NCBI GenBank assembly: GCA_003248845.1
Contig: QFPD01000049.1
Span: 1 to 9,547, forward strand
DNA: 9,547 bases
Direction of reading: 5' to 3'
Origin: Microbacterium sp.
Lineage (GTDB): Bacteria > Actinomycetota > Actinomycetes > Actinomycetales > Microbacteriaceae
The translations under genes were made by a program, and so were the position numbers. This document shows positions 1-6,542 of this stretch, piece by piece. Every line of letters begins with the position of its first letter. Within the stretch, counting starts at the first letter, position 1. The notes under the pieces are model-generated. The model was not told where the DNA came from. It was given only the letters and a program-made list of their open reading frames with translations, and searched no databases.

Positions 1-692
1 GCTTCGACTGGATGATCACGATCGGTTCCGCCGTTCCCGCTCTTCTCTGGGGCGTCGCGGTCGGCAACATCGTGCAGGGCGTCCCCATCGATGCCGACAA
101 GAACTTCACCGGTTCGCTGCTCACACTTCTGAACCCCTACGGGCTCTGGGTCGGCGTCACGACGCTCCTCCTCTTCTTCCTGCACGGCGTCTACTTCGTG
201 GGGCTCAAGACCGACGGCCAGGTGCACCACGACGCGCAGGCGCTCGGCAAGAAGCTCGCGATCCCGACGGTGATCTTCGCGGCCGGCTGCGTCGTGTGGA
301 CGATCGCCATCGCGGCGGGCCGCGACGCGCCCCTGCTGTGGGCCGTGATCGCGTGCGGCGTCATCGCCGCGGTCGCACTCCTGGCATCCGTCGCCTTCAA
401 CTGGGTCGACCGTGACGGCCGCGCCTTCGCCGCGGGCGCGGTGACCATCGTCTTCGCCGTGCTGACGCTGTGGCTGGCGCTCTTCCCGTACGTCATGCCG
501 GCGTCGAACGACCCCGCGAACAGCCTCACGATCGCCAACGCGTCGTCGACCCAGATGACTCTCGAGATCATGAGCTGGGCGGCGCTCGTCTTCCTCCCGC
601 TCGTGCTGGCCTACCAGGCCTGGACGTACTGGGTGTTCCGCAAGCGCGTCACCCGCACCATGATCGAGAAGGCAGAGGCCTCCGCGCACTGA
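1..692 (+). CDS. cydB: Cytochrome bd ubiquinol oxidase subunit II, C-terminal part (5' end outside window)
   Basis: CydB is the second membrane subunit of the cytochrome bd quinol:O2 oxidoreductase, a high-affinity terminal oxidase in the cytoplasmic membrane. The frame is open from base 3 and ends with TGA at 690-692, giving 229 visible residues. Full CydB proteins are roughly 340-380 residues, so the N-terminal third is missing. Visible residues begin FDW, followed by the family-typical VPALLWGVAVGNIVQGVPI (about 11-29). Hydrophobic helices lie at about 5-24, 46-67, 86-105, 110-131, 142-164 and 189-211. The FPYVMPAS segment (161-168), the SLTIANASST region (174-183) and a basic cytoplasmic tail (FRKR, 212-215) are also characteristic. 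The ATG at base 12 is internal, not the start. cydD follows on the same strand after 83 bases, consistent with a cydABDC operon. Family assignment is confident. Confidence 0.95.
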   Translation, partial: FDWMITIGSAVPALLWGVAVGNIVQGVPIDADKNFTGSLLTLLNPYGLWVGVTTLLLFFLHGVYFVGLKTDGQVHHDAQALGKKLAIPTVIFAAGCVVWTIAIAAGRDAPLLWAVIACGVIAAVALLASVAFNWVDRDGRAFAAGAVTIVFAVLTLWLALFPYVMPASNDPANSLTIANASSTQMTLEIMSWAALVFLPLVLAYQAWTYWVFRKRVTRTMIEKAEASAH

Positions 693-736
693 CCGGCCTC
701 CGCGGCAGCGGGTCGCGCGACGGCGGATGCCGCGAT

Positions 737-749
737 GCGCGGCCCGCGC
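737..749 (+). other. Small GC hairpin in the cydB-cydD spacer
   Basis: GCGCG (737-741), a GCC loop and CGCGC (745-749) form a perfect 5-bp stem 26 bases before the cydD start codon. A second short stem-loop, CGGC-GGAT-GCCG, lies just upstream at 721-732. No T-tract follows, so a strong terminator is unlikely inside an operon. RNA processing, partial attenuation or no function are all possible. The rest of the 83-base spacer shows only the cydD Shine-Dalgarno and no convincing promoter. Confidence 0.3.
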
Positions 750-761
750 CGAGCGGGATCT

Positions 762-767
762 GGGAGG
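762..767 (+). promoter_or_regulatory. Shine-Dalgarno of cydD
   Basis: GGGAGG lies 8 bases before the ATG at 776. It fixes that ATG as the cydD start, although the frame stays open upstream to base 470 inside cydB. Confidence 0.75.
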
Positions 768-775
768 ATCGAAGC

Positions 776-2455
776 ATGGCACCCGACCCGGCTCCGGCGC
801 GCGTGCGCCCGGTCGATCCGCGGCTCGTGCGGTACGCCGCGGCTTCGCGCGGGTTCTTCCTCGCAATCGCCGTGATCGGCGTCGCGCAGACCGCCGTCGT
901 CGTCGCGTTCGCGTGGCTGCTGACCAGTGCGATCACGCGGGTCATCGCGGGCACGTCGTGGGCGGAGCTCACCGCCATCCTGAGCGCGCTCGGCGCCGTG
1001 GCAGCGCTCCGCGCGATGCTGCTGTGGGCGCGCGAGTCCCTGTCGGCTCGGGCGTCCGCGCGCGTGCAGGTGCAGCTGCGCGAGCGGCTCGTCGCCGCCG
1101 TCGGCGCGCTCGGTCCGGGCTGGCTCGCGGGCCGCAACACGGCGCAGCTCGCCGTCACCGCCGGACGCGGCCTCGAAGCCCTCGATGCCTACTTCGGCCG
1201 GTATCTGCCGCAGCTCGTGCTGACCGTCATCGCAACGCCGGTTCTCGTCGCCGTCATGTGGTCGCAGGACTGGGTGTCTGGGTTCACGGTGCTCATCACC
1301 CTCCCCCTCATCCCGCTGTTCATGGTGCTGATCGGCCTCGCGACGCGCACCGTGCAGCAGAAGCAGTGGCGCACCCTCGGACAACTCGCCGCCCGATTCG
1401 CCGACACGGTGCAGGGACTCGCGACCCTCAAGGTCTTCGGGCGCCAGCACCGCGCGGCATCCTCGATCGAGAAGGTCACGAACGCCTATCGCGGCGAGAC
1501 GATGCGGGTGCTGCGGGTGTCGTTCCTCTCCGGGTTCGCACTCGAGCTCCTGGCATCCATCTCGGTCGCGATCGTCGCCGTGTCGATCGGCTTCCGCCTG
1601 CTCGACGGGTCGTTGACGCTCACGGTGGGCCTGTTCGTCCTCCTGCTCGCACCCGAGGCCTACCTCCCGCTGCGACAGGTCGGGGTGCAGTTCCACGCCG
1701 CCGCCGAAGGCGTCGCTGCGACCGACGACGTCTTCGCCGTGCTCGACGACGCAGCCGGCGCCGGAGTCGTTTCCGGTGCCCCTCAGCCACAGCAGATCCC
1801 CGAGAATGGCCGCGTCGAGCTGCAAGGGGTGCGCGTCCGCCGAGGCGACGTGCTCCTGCCCGCGGTCACCTTCACCGCGACGCCCGGCACCGTCACTCTT
1901 CTCGAGGGGCCGAGCGGGTCGGGCAAATCGAGTCTGCTCGCCGCACTCCGCGGCGCGGCGAGCTTCGAGGGTGGCGTGACGGTGGGCGGGATATCGCTCG
2001 CCGAACTGCGCGCGGCGGAGTGGCTCGCGTGGGCGGGCCAGCAGCCCGGACTCATCGCCGACACGATCAGCCACAACGTCGCGCTGGGCGACCGGGGCGG
2101 CGCGGACGCGCAGCCCGACCTCGTCGCCCGCGCACTGCACCTCGCGCAGGCCGGAGAACTCGACCCCGCACGCGTACTCGGCGTGCAGGGTGCGGGCCTG
2201 TCCGGCGGGCAGGCGCAGCGCGTCGCGGTCGCGCGCGCCTTCTACCGACGCCTCCGCGGGCGTGCCACGGTCGTCGCCCTCGACGAGCCGAGCTCCGCGC
2301 TGGATGCCGAGACCGAGGCGGCACTCTGGCACGCCGTGCGCGGCATGGCCGACGATGGCGCCACGGTCCTCCTCGTGTCCCACCGCCGCTCAGCACGGGA
2401 GATCGCCGACCAGGTCGTCACCCTCGCGCCCCGCGCAGCGGAGGTGGCGGCATGA
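776..2455 (+). CDS. cydD: CydD, ABC transporter half (permease plus ATPase) for cytochrome bd assembly
   Basis: CydD pairs with CydC as a heterodimeric ABC exporter needed to assemble cytochrome bd. The E. coli complex has been linked to cysteine/glutathione export and to heme. The protein is 559 residues, normal for a half transporter. Membrane helices fall at about 28-54, 66-85, 146-190 (two), 250-271 and 280-296. The ATPase domain occupies about 345-555: Walker A GPSGSGKS (378-385), Q-loop Q422/Q423, signature LSGGQ (475-479), Walker B VVALDE (499-504, catalytic Glu504), D-loop SALD (507-510) and switch His536. The ATG at 776 is chosen because GGGAGG precedes it and the protein then begins just before the first helix. 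No aromatic A-loop residue is visible before Walker A (GVRVRRG, 351-357). CydD rather than CydC is assigned from position after cydB and from the LPLRQVGVQFHAAAEG segment (297-312). The stop overlaps the cydC start. Confidence 0.93.
   Translation: MAPDPAPARVRPVDPRLVRYAAASRGFFLAIAVIGVAQTAVVVAFAWLLTSAITRVIAGTSWAELTAILSALGAVAALRAMLLWARESLSARASARVQVQLRERLVAAVGALGPGWLAGRNTAQLAVTAGRGLEALDAYFGRYLPQLVLTVIATPVLVAVMWSQDWVSGFTVLITLPLIPLFMVLIGLATRTVQQKQWRTLGQLAARFADTVQGLATLKVFGRQHRAASSIEKVTNAYRGETMRVLRVSFLSGFALELLASISVAIVAVSIGFRLLDGSLTLTVGLFVLLLAPEAYLPLRQVGVQFHAAAEGVAATDDVFAVLDDAAGAGVVSGAPQPQQIPENGRVELQGVRVRRGDVLLPAVTFTATPGTVTLLEGPSGSGKSSLLAALRGAASFEGGVTVGGISLAELRAAEWLAWAGQQPGLIADTISHNVALGDRGGADAQPDLVARALHLAQAGELDPARVLGVQGAGLSGGQAQRVAVARAFYRRLRGRATVVALDEPSSALDAETEAALWHAVRGMADDGATVLLVSHRRSAREIADQVVTLAPRAAEVAA
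2440..2445 (+). promoter_or_regulatory. Shine-Dalgarno of cydC inside the end of cydD
   Basis: GGAGGT sits 6 bases before the cydC ATG at 2452. With the ATGA overlap it indicates translational coupling of cydC to cydD. Confidence 0.7.
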
Positions 2456-4152
2456 CGTCCGCTGCCACGACCCCCGCTGAGATCCTGCGCCGCGCGATGC
2501 CTCCGCTGCGCCGGTTCTGGGCGGGCGCGGCCTCGGGGTTCCTCTCCGAGGCCTCCGCCGTCGCCCTGCTCGCCTGCAGTGCGTGGCTCATCGTGCGCGC
2601 GAGCGAGCAACCCGCCGTGATGTACCTCTCCGCCGCTGTCGTGGGCGTCCGCGCATTCGCGTTGAGCCGGGCCGCGTTCCGCTACACCGAGCGCCTCGCG
2701 AGCCACGACGCGGCACTGCGACAGCTCGCCGTCACCCGAACCGACCTCGTCCGCCGGCTGATCCCGCTCGCGCCGGACGGCCTCGCCCGCACGCGTCGCG
2801 GCTCTGTTCTCGGTGCGCTCGTCGACGACGTCGACGAGCTGCAGAACCTGCCGCTGCGGGTCGTCCTGCCGCTCGTCTCGTCGACGACGGTCGCGCTCGG
2901 GGCGGTTCTGCTCGTCGCGTTCGTGTGGTGGCCGGCGGCGCTGACCCTGCTCGGATGCCTCGTGCTAGCCGCCCTCGTCGCGACCGGATGGGGCTGGGCC
3001 GCGGGCTCGTGCGCGGAGCGGCGCATCGCGCCGCTCCGCGCACGCCTCGCCGACGCCGTGCTCGACCACCTCGGCAGCCTCGACGTGCTCGTCGCCTACG
3101 GCGCCGAGCACGCCAGCGCCCGCCGCATCGCGAACGCGGACGCCGATCTCCGGCGCGCCGTGACACGGCGCGCCGGAGCGCAGGCCGGGACGACGGCGCT
3201 GGTCTCGCTCGCGGCGGGCGCGGCTTCGCTGGGCGCGGTCCTCGTGGCAGCTCCGGCCGTCGGCGACGGCACACTGACCGGTCCCGCCTTCGCCGTCGCG
3301 GTGCTCGTACCGATGGCGGTGTTCGAGGTGTTCTCCGCCGTCCCCGCGGCCGCGGCCGCGTGGCGGCAGGTGCGTGCCGCGGCGGAGCGGATCGCGGCAT
3401 CCGTCCCCGCCGACGTTCCTGCCGGCATCCCGTCAGAGAGCGTTCCCGCTCCGACGGGCATCGCTCCCCCGCTCGGCGAGGGACTCGTGCTGAGCGGGGT
3501 CTCGGCGCGCTGGCCGTCCGCAGCGAACGGCAGCGATGACGCCCTGCCGCACGCTCTCCACGGCGTCGATCTCGCCGTCGCACCCGGCGAGCGCGTGCTC
3601 GTCGTGGGCTCGAGCGGGGCCGGCAAGACGACGCTCGCGCATGTGCTGCTGCGCTTCCTGGATCCGTCCGCAGGCCGATACGTCCTCGGGGGCAGGGATG
3701 TCGCGGACCTCAATCCCGATGACGTGCGCCTCACCGTGGGCCTGTGCGAACAGCAGCCCATGCTCTTCGACGAGGACATCCGGCAGAACCTGCTCTTCGC
3801 CCGCGAGACCGCGACCGACGCCGACCTCGAGGCCGTACTCGAACGCGTCGGCCTCGGGCCGTGGCTGCGCGAGCGTGGTGGGCTGTCGGCGCGCGTGGGC
3901 GAACGGGGTGCGCTCGTCTCCGGCGGTCAGGCGCAGCGCATCGCCCTCGCTCGAGCGCTCCTGCGGGGCTTCCCCGTCCTCGTCCTCGACGAGCCGACTG
4001 CGGGCGTCGATGCCGACGCCTCCGAGGCCCTCCTGACGGAACTGCTCGGCGCCGCCTCGCGCGATCAGACGGTCGTGCTCATCTCGCACGTCGCCGTTCC
4101 CGAAGGCCTCGTCGACCGGACGATAAGGCTGTCTGCGGGCGCGATCGTCTGA
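2452..4152 (+). CDS. cydC: CydC, ABC transporter half (permease plus ATPase) for cytochrome bd assembly
   Basis: This is the partner of CydD in the exporter required for cytochrome bd assembly, acting in the cytoplasmic membrane. It is 566 residues. Hydrophobic segments lie at about 24-48, 54-72, 136-158, 161-184, 247-270 and 276-297. An Ala/Pro-rich linker (about 316-345) leads into the ATPase domain. That domain has a possible A-loop Trp354, Walker A GSSGAGKT (386-393), Q-loop Q434/Q435, signature VSGGQ (489-493, Val instead of Leu at the first position), Walker B VLVLDE (509-514, Glu514) and switch His546. The ATG overlaps the cydD stop (ATGA, 2452-2455). The frame is open far upstream, but that extension would be entirely antisense-free overlap with cydD in another frame and is not credible. 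In some actinobacteria CydD and CydC are fused; here they are separate. Confident as an ABC half transporter; CydC identity rests mainly on context. Confidence 0.92.
   Translation: MTSAATTPAEILRRAMPPLRRFWAGAASGFLSEASAVALLACSAWLIVRASEQPAVMYLSAAVVGVRAFALSRAAFRYTERLASHDAALRQLAVTRTDLVRRLIPLAPDGLARTRRGSVLGALVDDVDELQNLPLRVVLPLVSSTTVALGAVLLVAFVWWPAALTLLGCLVLAALVATGWGWAAGSCAERRIAPLRARLADAVLDHLGSLDVLVAYGAEHASARRIANADADLRRAVTRRAGAQAGTTALVSLAAGAASLGAVLVAAPAVGDGTLTGPAFAVAVLVPMAVFEVFSAVPAAAAAWRQVRAAAERIAASVPADVPAGIPSESVPAPTGIAPPLGEGLVLSGVSARWPSAANGSDDALPHALHGVDLAVAPGERVLVVGSSGAGKTTLAHVLLRFLDPSAGRYVLGGRDVADLNPDDVRLTVGLCEQQPMLFDEDIRQNLLFARETATDADLEAVLERVGLGPWLRERGGLSARVGERGALVSGGQAQRIALARALLRGFPVLVLDEPTAGVDADASEALLTELLGAASRDQTVVLISHVAVPEGLVDRTIRLSAGAIV
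3345..3360. repeat. 16-bp GC palindrome in an alanine run of cydC
   Basis: CGCGGCCGCGGCCGCG is self-complementary and comes from alternating GCC/GCG alanine codons (about residues 299-303). It is probably a by-product of the alanine tract rather than a functional site. Confidence 0.45.
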
Positions 4153-4166
4153 GCCCGGCGTCCGCC

Positions 4167-4179
4167 CCGGCCGTGCCGG
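4167..4179 (+). terminator. Possible weak terminator stem after cydC
   Basis: CCGGC (4167-4171), CGT loop, GCCGG (4175-4179) begins 15 bases after the cydC stop and lies ahead of the proposed moeA promoter. The stem is only 5 bp and has no T-tract, so the call is tentative. It would make sense as the end of the cyd operon. Confidence 0.25.
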
Positions 4180-4212
4180 TCCCGTGACGCCCGCAGCGAT
4201 CGTGCCGCCCGC

Positions 4213-4218
4213 TAGCCT
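4213..4218 (+). promoter_or_regulatory. Putative -10 box of a leaderless moeA transcript
   Basis: TAGCCT lies 7 bases before the moeA ATG at 4226, placing the expected transcription start at or next to the A of ATG. No Shine-Dalgarno is present. The same layout occurs before the two minus-strand genes at 7148 and 8738. No good -35 box is visible 16-18 bases upstream; a GTGACG at 4184 is too far away. Confidence 0.5.
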
Positions 4219-4225
4219 GGTGCCC

Positions 4226-5497
4226 ATGTCCTCGCTCCCGGCGCCCGCGCACCCCGACCTCCGCGCGGCCGCGATCTCGGTCGAGGAGCACCGCGCGACG
4301 ATCCTGGACGCCGTGCGTCCGCTCCCCGCAGTCTCCGTCGCTCTCGCGGAGGCCGCGGGCAGGACCCTCGCCCGCGACGCCCGCGCCGCCGTCGACGCGC
4401 CGCCCTTCGACAGCTCCGCGATGGACGGCTTCGCCGTGCGCAGCGCCGATGTCGACGCCGCGACGTCGACATCGCCCGCGCGTCTGCGCGTCGTCGCGGA
4501 CCTCCCCGCGGGCGCGACGGCCGATCCCGCTCTCGGGCCGGGCGAGGCGGCCCGCATCATGACGGGGGCGCCCGTACCCACGGCGGCCGACGCCATCGTC
4601 CCCTTCGAGGACACGGCGGGCGGCCTCGCGGATTCGCTCTCGGAGATCTCGGTGCTCGCCCCGCCGCGCGCGGTCGGGGCCCACATCCGACGACGCGGCG
4701 AGGAGGGGCGACTCGGCGACGTCATCGTGCCTGCGGGCACCTGCCTCGGGCCGATGCAGCTCGCCGCTCTCGCCTCCGCCGGCGTCGACCGCATCGCCGT
4801 CGCCGCGCCTCCCCGAATCGTCGTGGTGTCGACCGGCAGCGAACTCGTCCCCGCGGGGTCCCCGCTGCGCCGGGGGCAGATCGCCGAGTCGAACGCGGCG
4901 ATGATCGGGGGCCTCGCGACGCAGGCAGGTGCCGTCGTCGTCCGCGCGGTTCATGTCGACGACGACGGGGCGGCGCTCGCGGCCTTGCTCCACGACATCT
5001 CCACGAACACCGATCACATCGACGCGGTCGTCTTCACCGGGGGCGTGAGCGCGGGAGCGTACGAGGTCGTGCGCACAACCGTGCGCCCGATGAGCTTCGG
5101 CCCCGTGGCGATGCAGCCGGGCAGACCGCAGGGGTTCGGTGTCGCGACGCTCGCCGACGGGCGCTCGACGCTGCTGTTCGGGCTGCCCGGGAGCCCTGCG
5201 GGCGCCGCCGTCTCTTTCGAGGTCTTCGTCCGCCCCGCCCTCCTCGCACTTCAGGGGCGCGCACCGCACGACCGTGCGGTGCTGCGCATGCGCGCTGCCG
5301 AAGGGTGGCGCGCAGCCCGCGGCCGCCGGCAGTACCGCGCCGTGACGGTCGATCGCACCGATCCCGCGAAGTGGTCAGCGGCGCCTGTCGCACCAGGAGC
5401 GGTGCGGCTCGGCGCCGTGGACGGGTACGCCATCGTCCCACCGGAAGTGGATGTCGTCGCACCCGACGACCTCGTCGATGTCGTCCTGATCGGGTGA
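4226..5497 (+). CDS. moeA: Molybdopterin molybdotransferase MoeA
   Basis: MoeA inserts molybdate into adenylylated molybdopterin in the cytoplasm, a late step of molybdenum cofactor synthesis. The 423-residue length fits the family. Conserved blocks appear in order: DSSAMDGFAV (62-71, Asp67), IMTGAPVP (111-118), RRRGEE (155-160), STGSEL (202-207, Glu206), GQIAESN (217-223), VDDDG (244-248), FTGGVSAGAYE (270-280), MQPGRPQGFG (296-305) and GLPGSPAGA (319-327). The C-terminal domain IV covers about 345-423. The ATG at 4226 is preferred because a TAGCCT -10-like hexamer precedes it by 7 bases and there is no ribosome binding site for the in-frame GTG at 4184. Compared with E. coli MoeA from memory, Asp259 corresponds to Glu280, Lys275 to Pro293 and Lys279 to Gln297. 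This looks like the actinobacterial variant. mobA follows by 17 bases, supporting a Moco operon. Confidence 0.93.
   Translation: MSSLPAPAHPDLRAAAISVEEHRATILDAVRPLPAVSVALAEAAGRTLARDARAAVDAPPFDSSAMDGFAVRSADVDAATSTSPARLRVVADLPAGATADPALGPGEAARIMTGAPVPTAADAIVPFEDTAGGLADSLSEISVLAPPRAVGAHIRRRGEEGRLGDVIVPAGTCLGPMQLAALASAGVDRIAVAAPPRIVVVSTGSELVPAGSPLRRGQIAESNAAMIGGLATQAGAVVVRAVHVDDDGAALAALLHDISTNTDHIDAVVFTGGVSAGAYEVVRTTVRPMSFGPVAMQPGRPQGFGVATLADGRSTLLFGLPGSPAGAAVSFEVFVRPALLALQGRAPHDRAVLRMRAAEGWRAARGRRQYRAVTVDRTDPAKWSAAPVAPGAVRLGAVDGYAIVPPEVDVVAPDDLVDVVLIG
4447..4474. repeat. Perfect 11-bp inverted repeat inside moeA
   Basis: CGATGTCGACG (4447-4457) and CGTCGACATCG (4464-4474) are exact reverse complements separated by six bases. 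The element encodes about residues 74-83 of MoeA, a non-conserved stretch just after the AMDGFAV motif. It could be an mRNA hairpin, a protein-binding palindrome or chance. Confidence 0.6.
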
Positions 5498-5500
5498 GCC

Positions 5501-5508
5501 GGGGAGAG
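5501..5508 (+). promoter_or_regulatory. Shine-Dalgarno of mobA
   Basis: GGGGAGAG lies in the 17-base gap after the moeA stop, with GGAG (5503-5506) 8 bases before the ATG at 5515. It decides for this start over the in-frame ATG at 5581, which has no such sequence. Confidence 0.7.
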
Positions 5509-5514
5509 CACACG

Positions 5515-6255
5515 ATGATCGATGCGAGCGACGCGAGCGGTTCGACCGACGAAGAGTCGAACGGGGCGGCGGCGCCGTCGATGGGCGCGATCCTGCTCGC
5601 CGGCGGGCGCGGAACTCGTCTGGACGGTGTCGACAAGCCCCTCCTGATGATCGACGGCGACTCCCTCCTGAACCGCACGATCGATGCGGCCGCAGCGATG
5701 GGGGACGTCCGCCCGATCACGATCGTCGGGCCGGACCGCCCGGGCGCGTTCACTCCCGAGGACTCCCCCGCCCCTCTGCAGCTTGTGCGCGAGGATCCGC
5801 CCTACGGCGGTCCCGTGGCCGCGGTGATCGCCGCGCTGGAGGCCTGGCGGGAGACCTGCTCCGAACTGCCGCATTGGACGATCGTGCTCGCCTGTGACCT
5901 CGTGGACCCGGCATCCGCCGTGGCGCGCCTGCACGACGCGCTGGCGACACTGATCGTGTCGCGCGCCCGTGCGGATGGCATCCATCTCACCGACCGCGAC
6001 GGTCGCGCACAGTGGCTGATGGCCTGTTATCGCACGTCAGCGCTCGTTCGCGCCGCCCGCGCCGCCCCCGCGCGAGGCGCGGGCACGTCGATGCGCGCCC
6101 TCATCGGCCCACTGGATCTGATCGCGCTGCCCCCCGCCCCGGAGGAATCCGGACCGCTCGACATCGACACGTGGGACGATCTGCGCCGCGCCGGGGCACA
6201 CGCGCCCGTCACCGCATCAGCCACCTCCACCGCACCCTCGAAGGAGACCCCATGA
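5515..6255 (+). CDS. mobA: MobA-like molybdenum cofactor guanylyltransferase (NTP transferase fold)
   Basis: MobA transfers GMP from GTP to the molybdenum cofactor to make the guanine dinucleotide form used by enzymes such as formate dehydrogenases and nitrate reductases. The 246-residue protein has the nucleotidyltransferase signature LAGGRGTRLDGVDKPLL (28-44), a GGP loop after EDPPY (93-100) and a probable metal-binding CDL with Asp128. It also has QWLMACYR (166-173) and the C-terminal PLDIDTWDDL (214-223) typical of the family. E. coli MobA is about 194 residues. The extra length comes from a polar, probably disordered N-terminus (1-22) and a Thr/Ala/Pro-rich tail (about 227-246). Position between moeA and the DUF6457 gene supports the Moco role over other NTP transferases such as MocA/CoxC-type cytidylyltransferases. 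The stop overlaps the next gene (ATGA, 6252-6255). Fold is sure; exact nucleotide specificity is inferred. Confidence 0.85.
   Translation: MIDASDASGSTDEESNGAAAPSMGAILLAGGRGTRLDGVDKPLLMIDGDSLLNRTIDAAAAMGDVRPITIVGPDRPGAFTPEDSPAPLQLVREDPPYGGPVAAVIAALEAWRETCSELPHWTIVLACDLVDPASAVARLHDALATLIVSRARADGIHLTDRDGRAQWLMACYRTSALVRAARAAPARGAGTSMRALIGPLDLIALPPAPEESGPLDIDTWDDLRRAGAHAPVTASATSTAPSKETP
6241..6247 (+). promoter_or_regulatory. Shine-Dalgarno of the DUF6457 gene within mobA
   Basis: AAGGAGA ends 4 bases before the ATG at 6252. It lies in the last codons of mobA and supports coupled translation of the small downstream gene. Confidence 0.7.
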
Positions 6256-6524
6256 GCGACCGCACCCTTCCCCCCGAAGCACTGGATGCCTGGGCCAGCG
6301 CGCTCCGCACACGGTTCGGCCTCGATGGCGAGGACCTCCCCGTCGGGCTCATCCTGGACCTCGCCCGCGACGTCGCGAACGGAGTCGCCCGGCCGGCGGC
6401 GCCCTTCAGCGCCTTCGCCGCCGGGCTCGTCGCCGGCCGCGCGGGCGGTTCCCCGGACGATGTGCGCGACGCCGTCGCCGCGATCTCCGAACTCGCCCGT
6501 ACGTGGGGCGAAGCCCCGCGCTGA
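6252..6524 (+). CDS. Small DUF6457 domain protein, coupled to mobA
   Basis: A 90-residue, largely helical protein of unknown function. The pattern of an N-terminal LDAWASALRTRFGL (11-24), an LDLARDVANGVARPAAPFSAF block (35-55), then AAGLVAGRAGG and a final helix ending ELARTWGE matches my recollection of the DUF6457 family. That family is common in actinobacteria near, or fused to, molybdenum-cofactor genes. No signal peptide or membrane segment is visible, so it should be cytoplasmic. The ATG overlaps the mobA stop and AAGGAGA precedes it, so start and coupling are well supported. The conserved Arg39-Asp40 and Arg47-Pro48-Ala49-Ala50-Pro51 are the likeliest functional residues. Equimolar production with MobA suggests a partner or accessory in guanine dinucleotide cofactor synthesis. 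That is inference from context only. Confidence 0.85.
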   Translation: MSDRTLPPEALDAWASALRTRFGLDGEDLPVGLILDLARDVANGVARPAAPFSAFAAGLVAGRAGGSPDDVRDAVAAISELARTWGEAPR

Positions 6525-6533
6525 CGCGCGCGG
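6516..6533. terminator. Candidate terminator stem at the convergent gene ends
   Basis: CCGCGC (6516-6521) and GCGCGG (6528-6533) form a 6-bp all-GC stem with a six-base loop that contains the TGA of the DUF6457 gene. A second short pair, GCTCG (6533-6537) and CGAGC (6549-6553), follows. The convergent genes leave only 18 bases between stops, so any terminator must overlap coding sequence. There is no T-tract, so the call is weak. Confidence 0.3.
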
Positions 6534-6542
6534 CTCGACCCG

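Noticed and set aside
470..775. N-terminal extension of the cydD frame into cydB
   Set aside because: GGGAGG 8 bases before the ATG at 776 and the normal protein length from there make the upstream start unnecessary.
611..2383. 590-codon open frame on the minus strand opposite cydD
   Set aside because: It is antisense to a clear ABC transporter gene, and its translation is a charged, Arg/Glu/His-rich string without motifs, typical of shadow frames in GC-rich DNA.
727..2451. Long N-terminal extension of the cydC frame across cydD
   Set aside because: It overlaps cydD in another frame and reads as Arg-rich noise; the ATG at 2452 has a Shine-Dalgarno and the ATGA overlap.
4184..4225. Upstream GTG start for moeA
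   Set aside because: No ribosome binding site precedes it, the extra 14 residues are not family-like, and the TAGCCT hexamer would then lie inside the coding region.
3433..4794. 453-codon minus-strand frame spanning the cydC end and moeA start
   Set aside because: It crosses two well-supported plus-strand genes and its product is low complexity; a third-position GC artefact.
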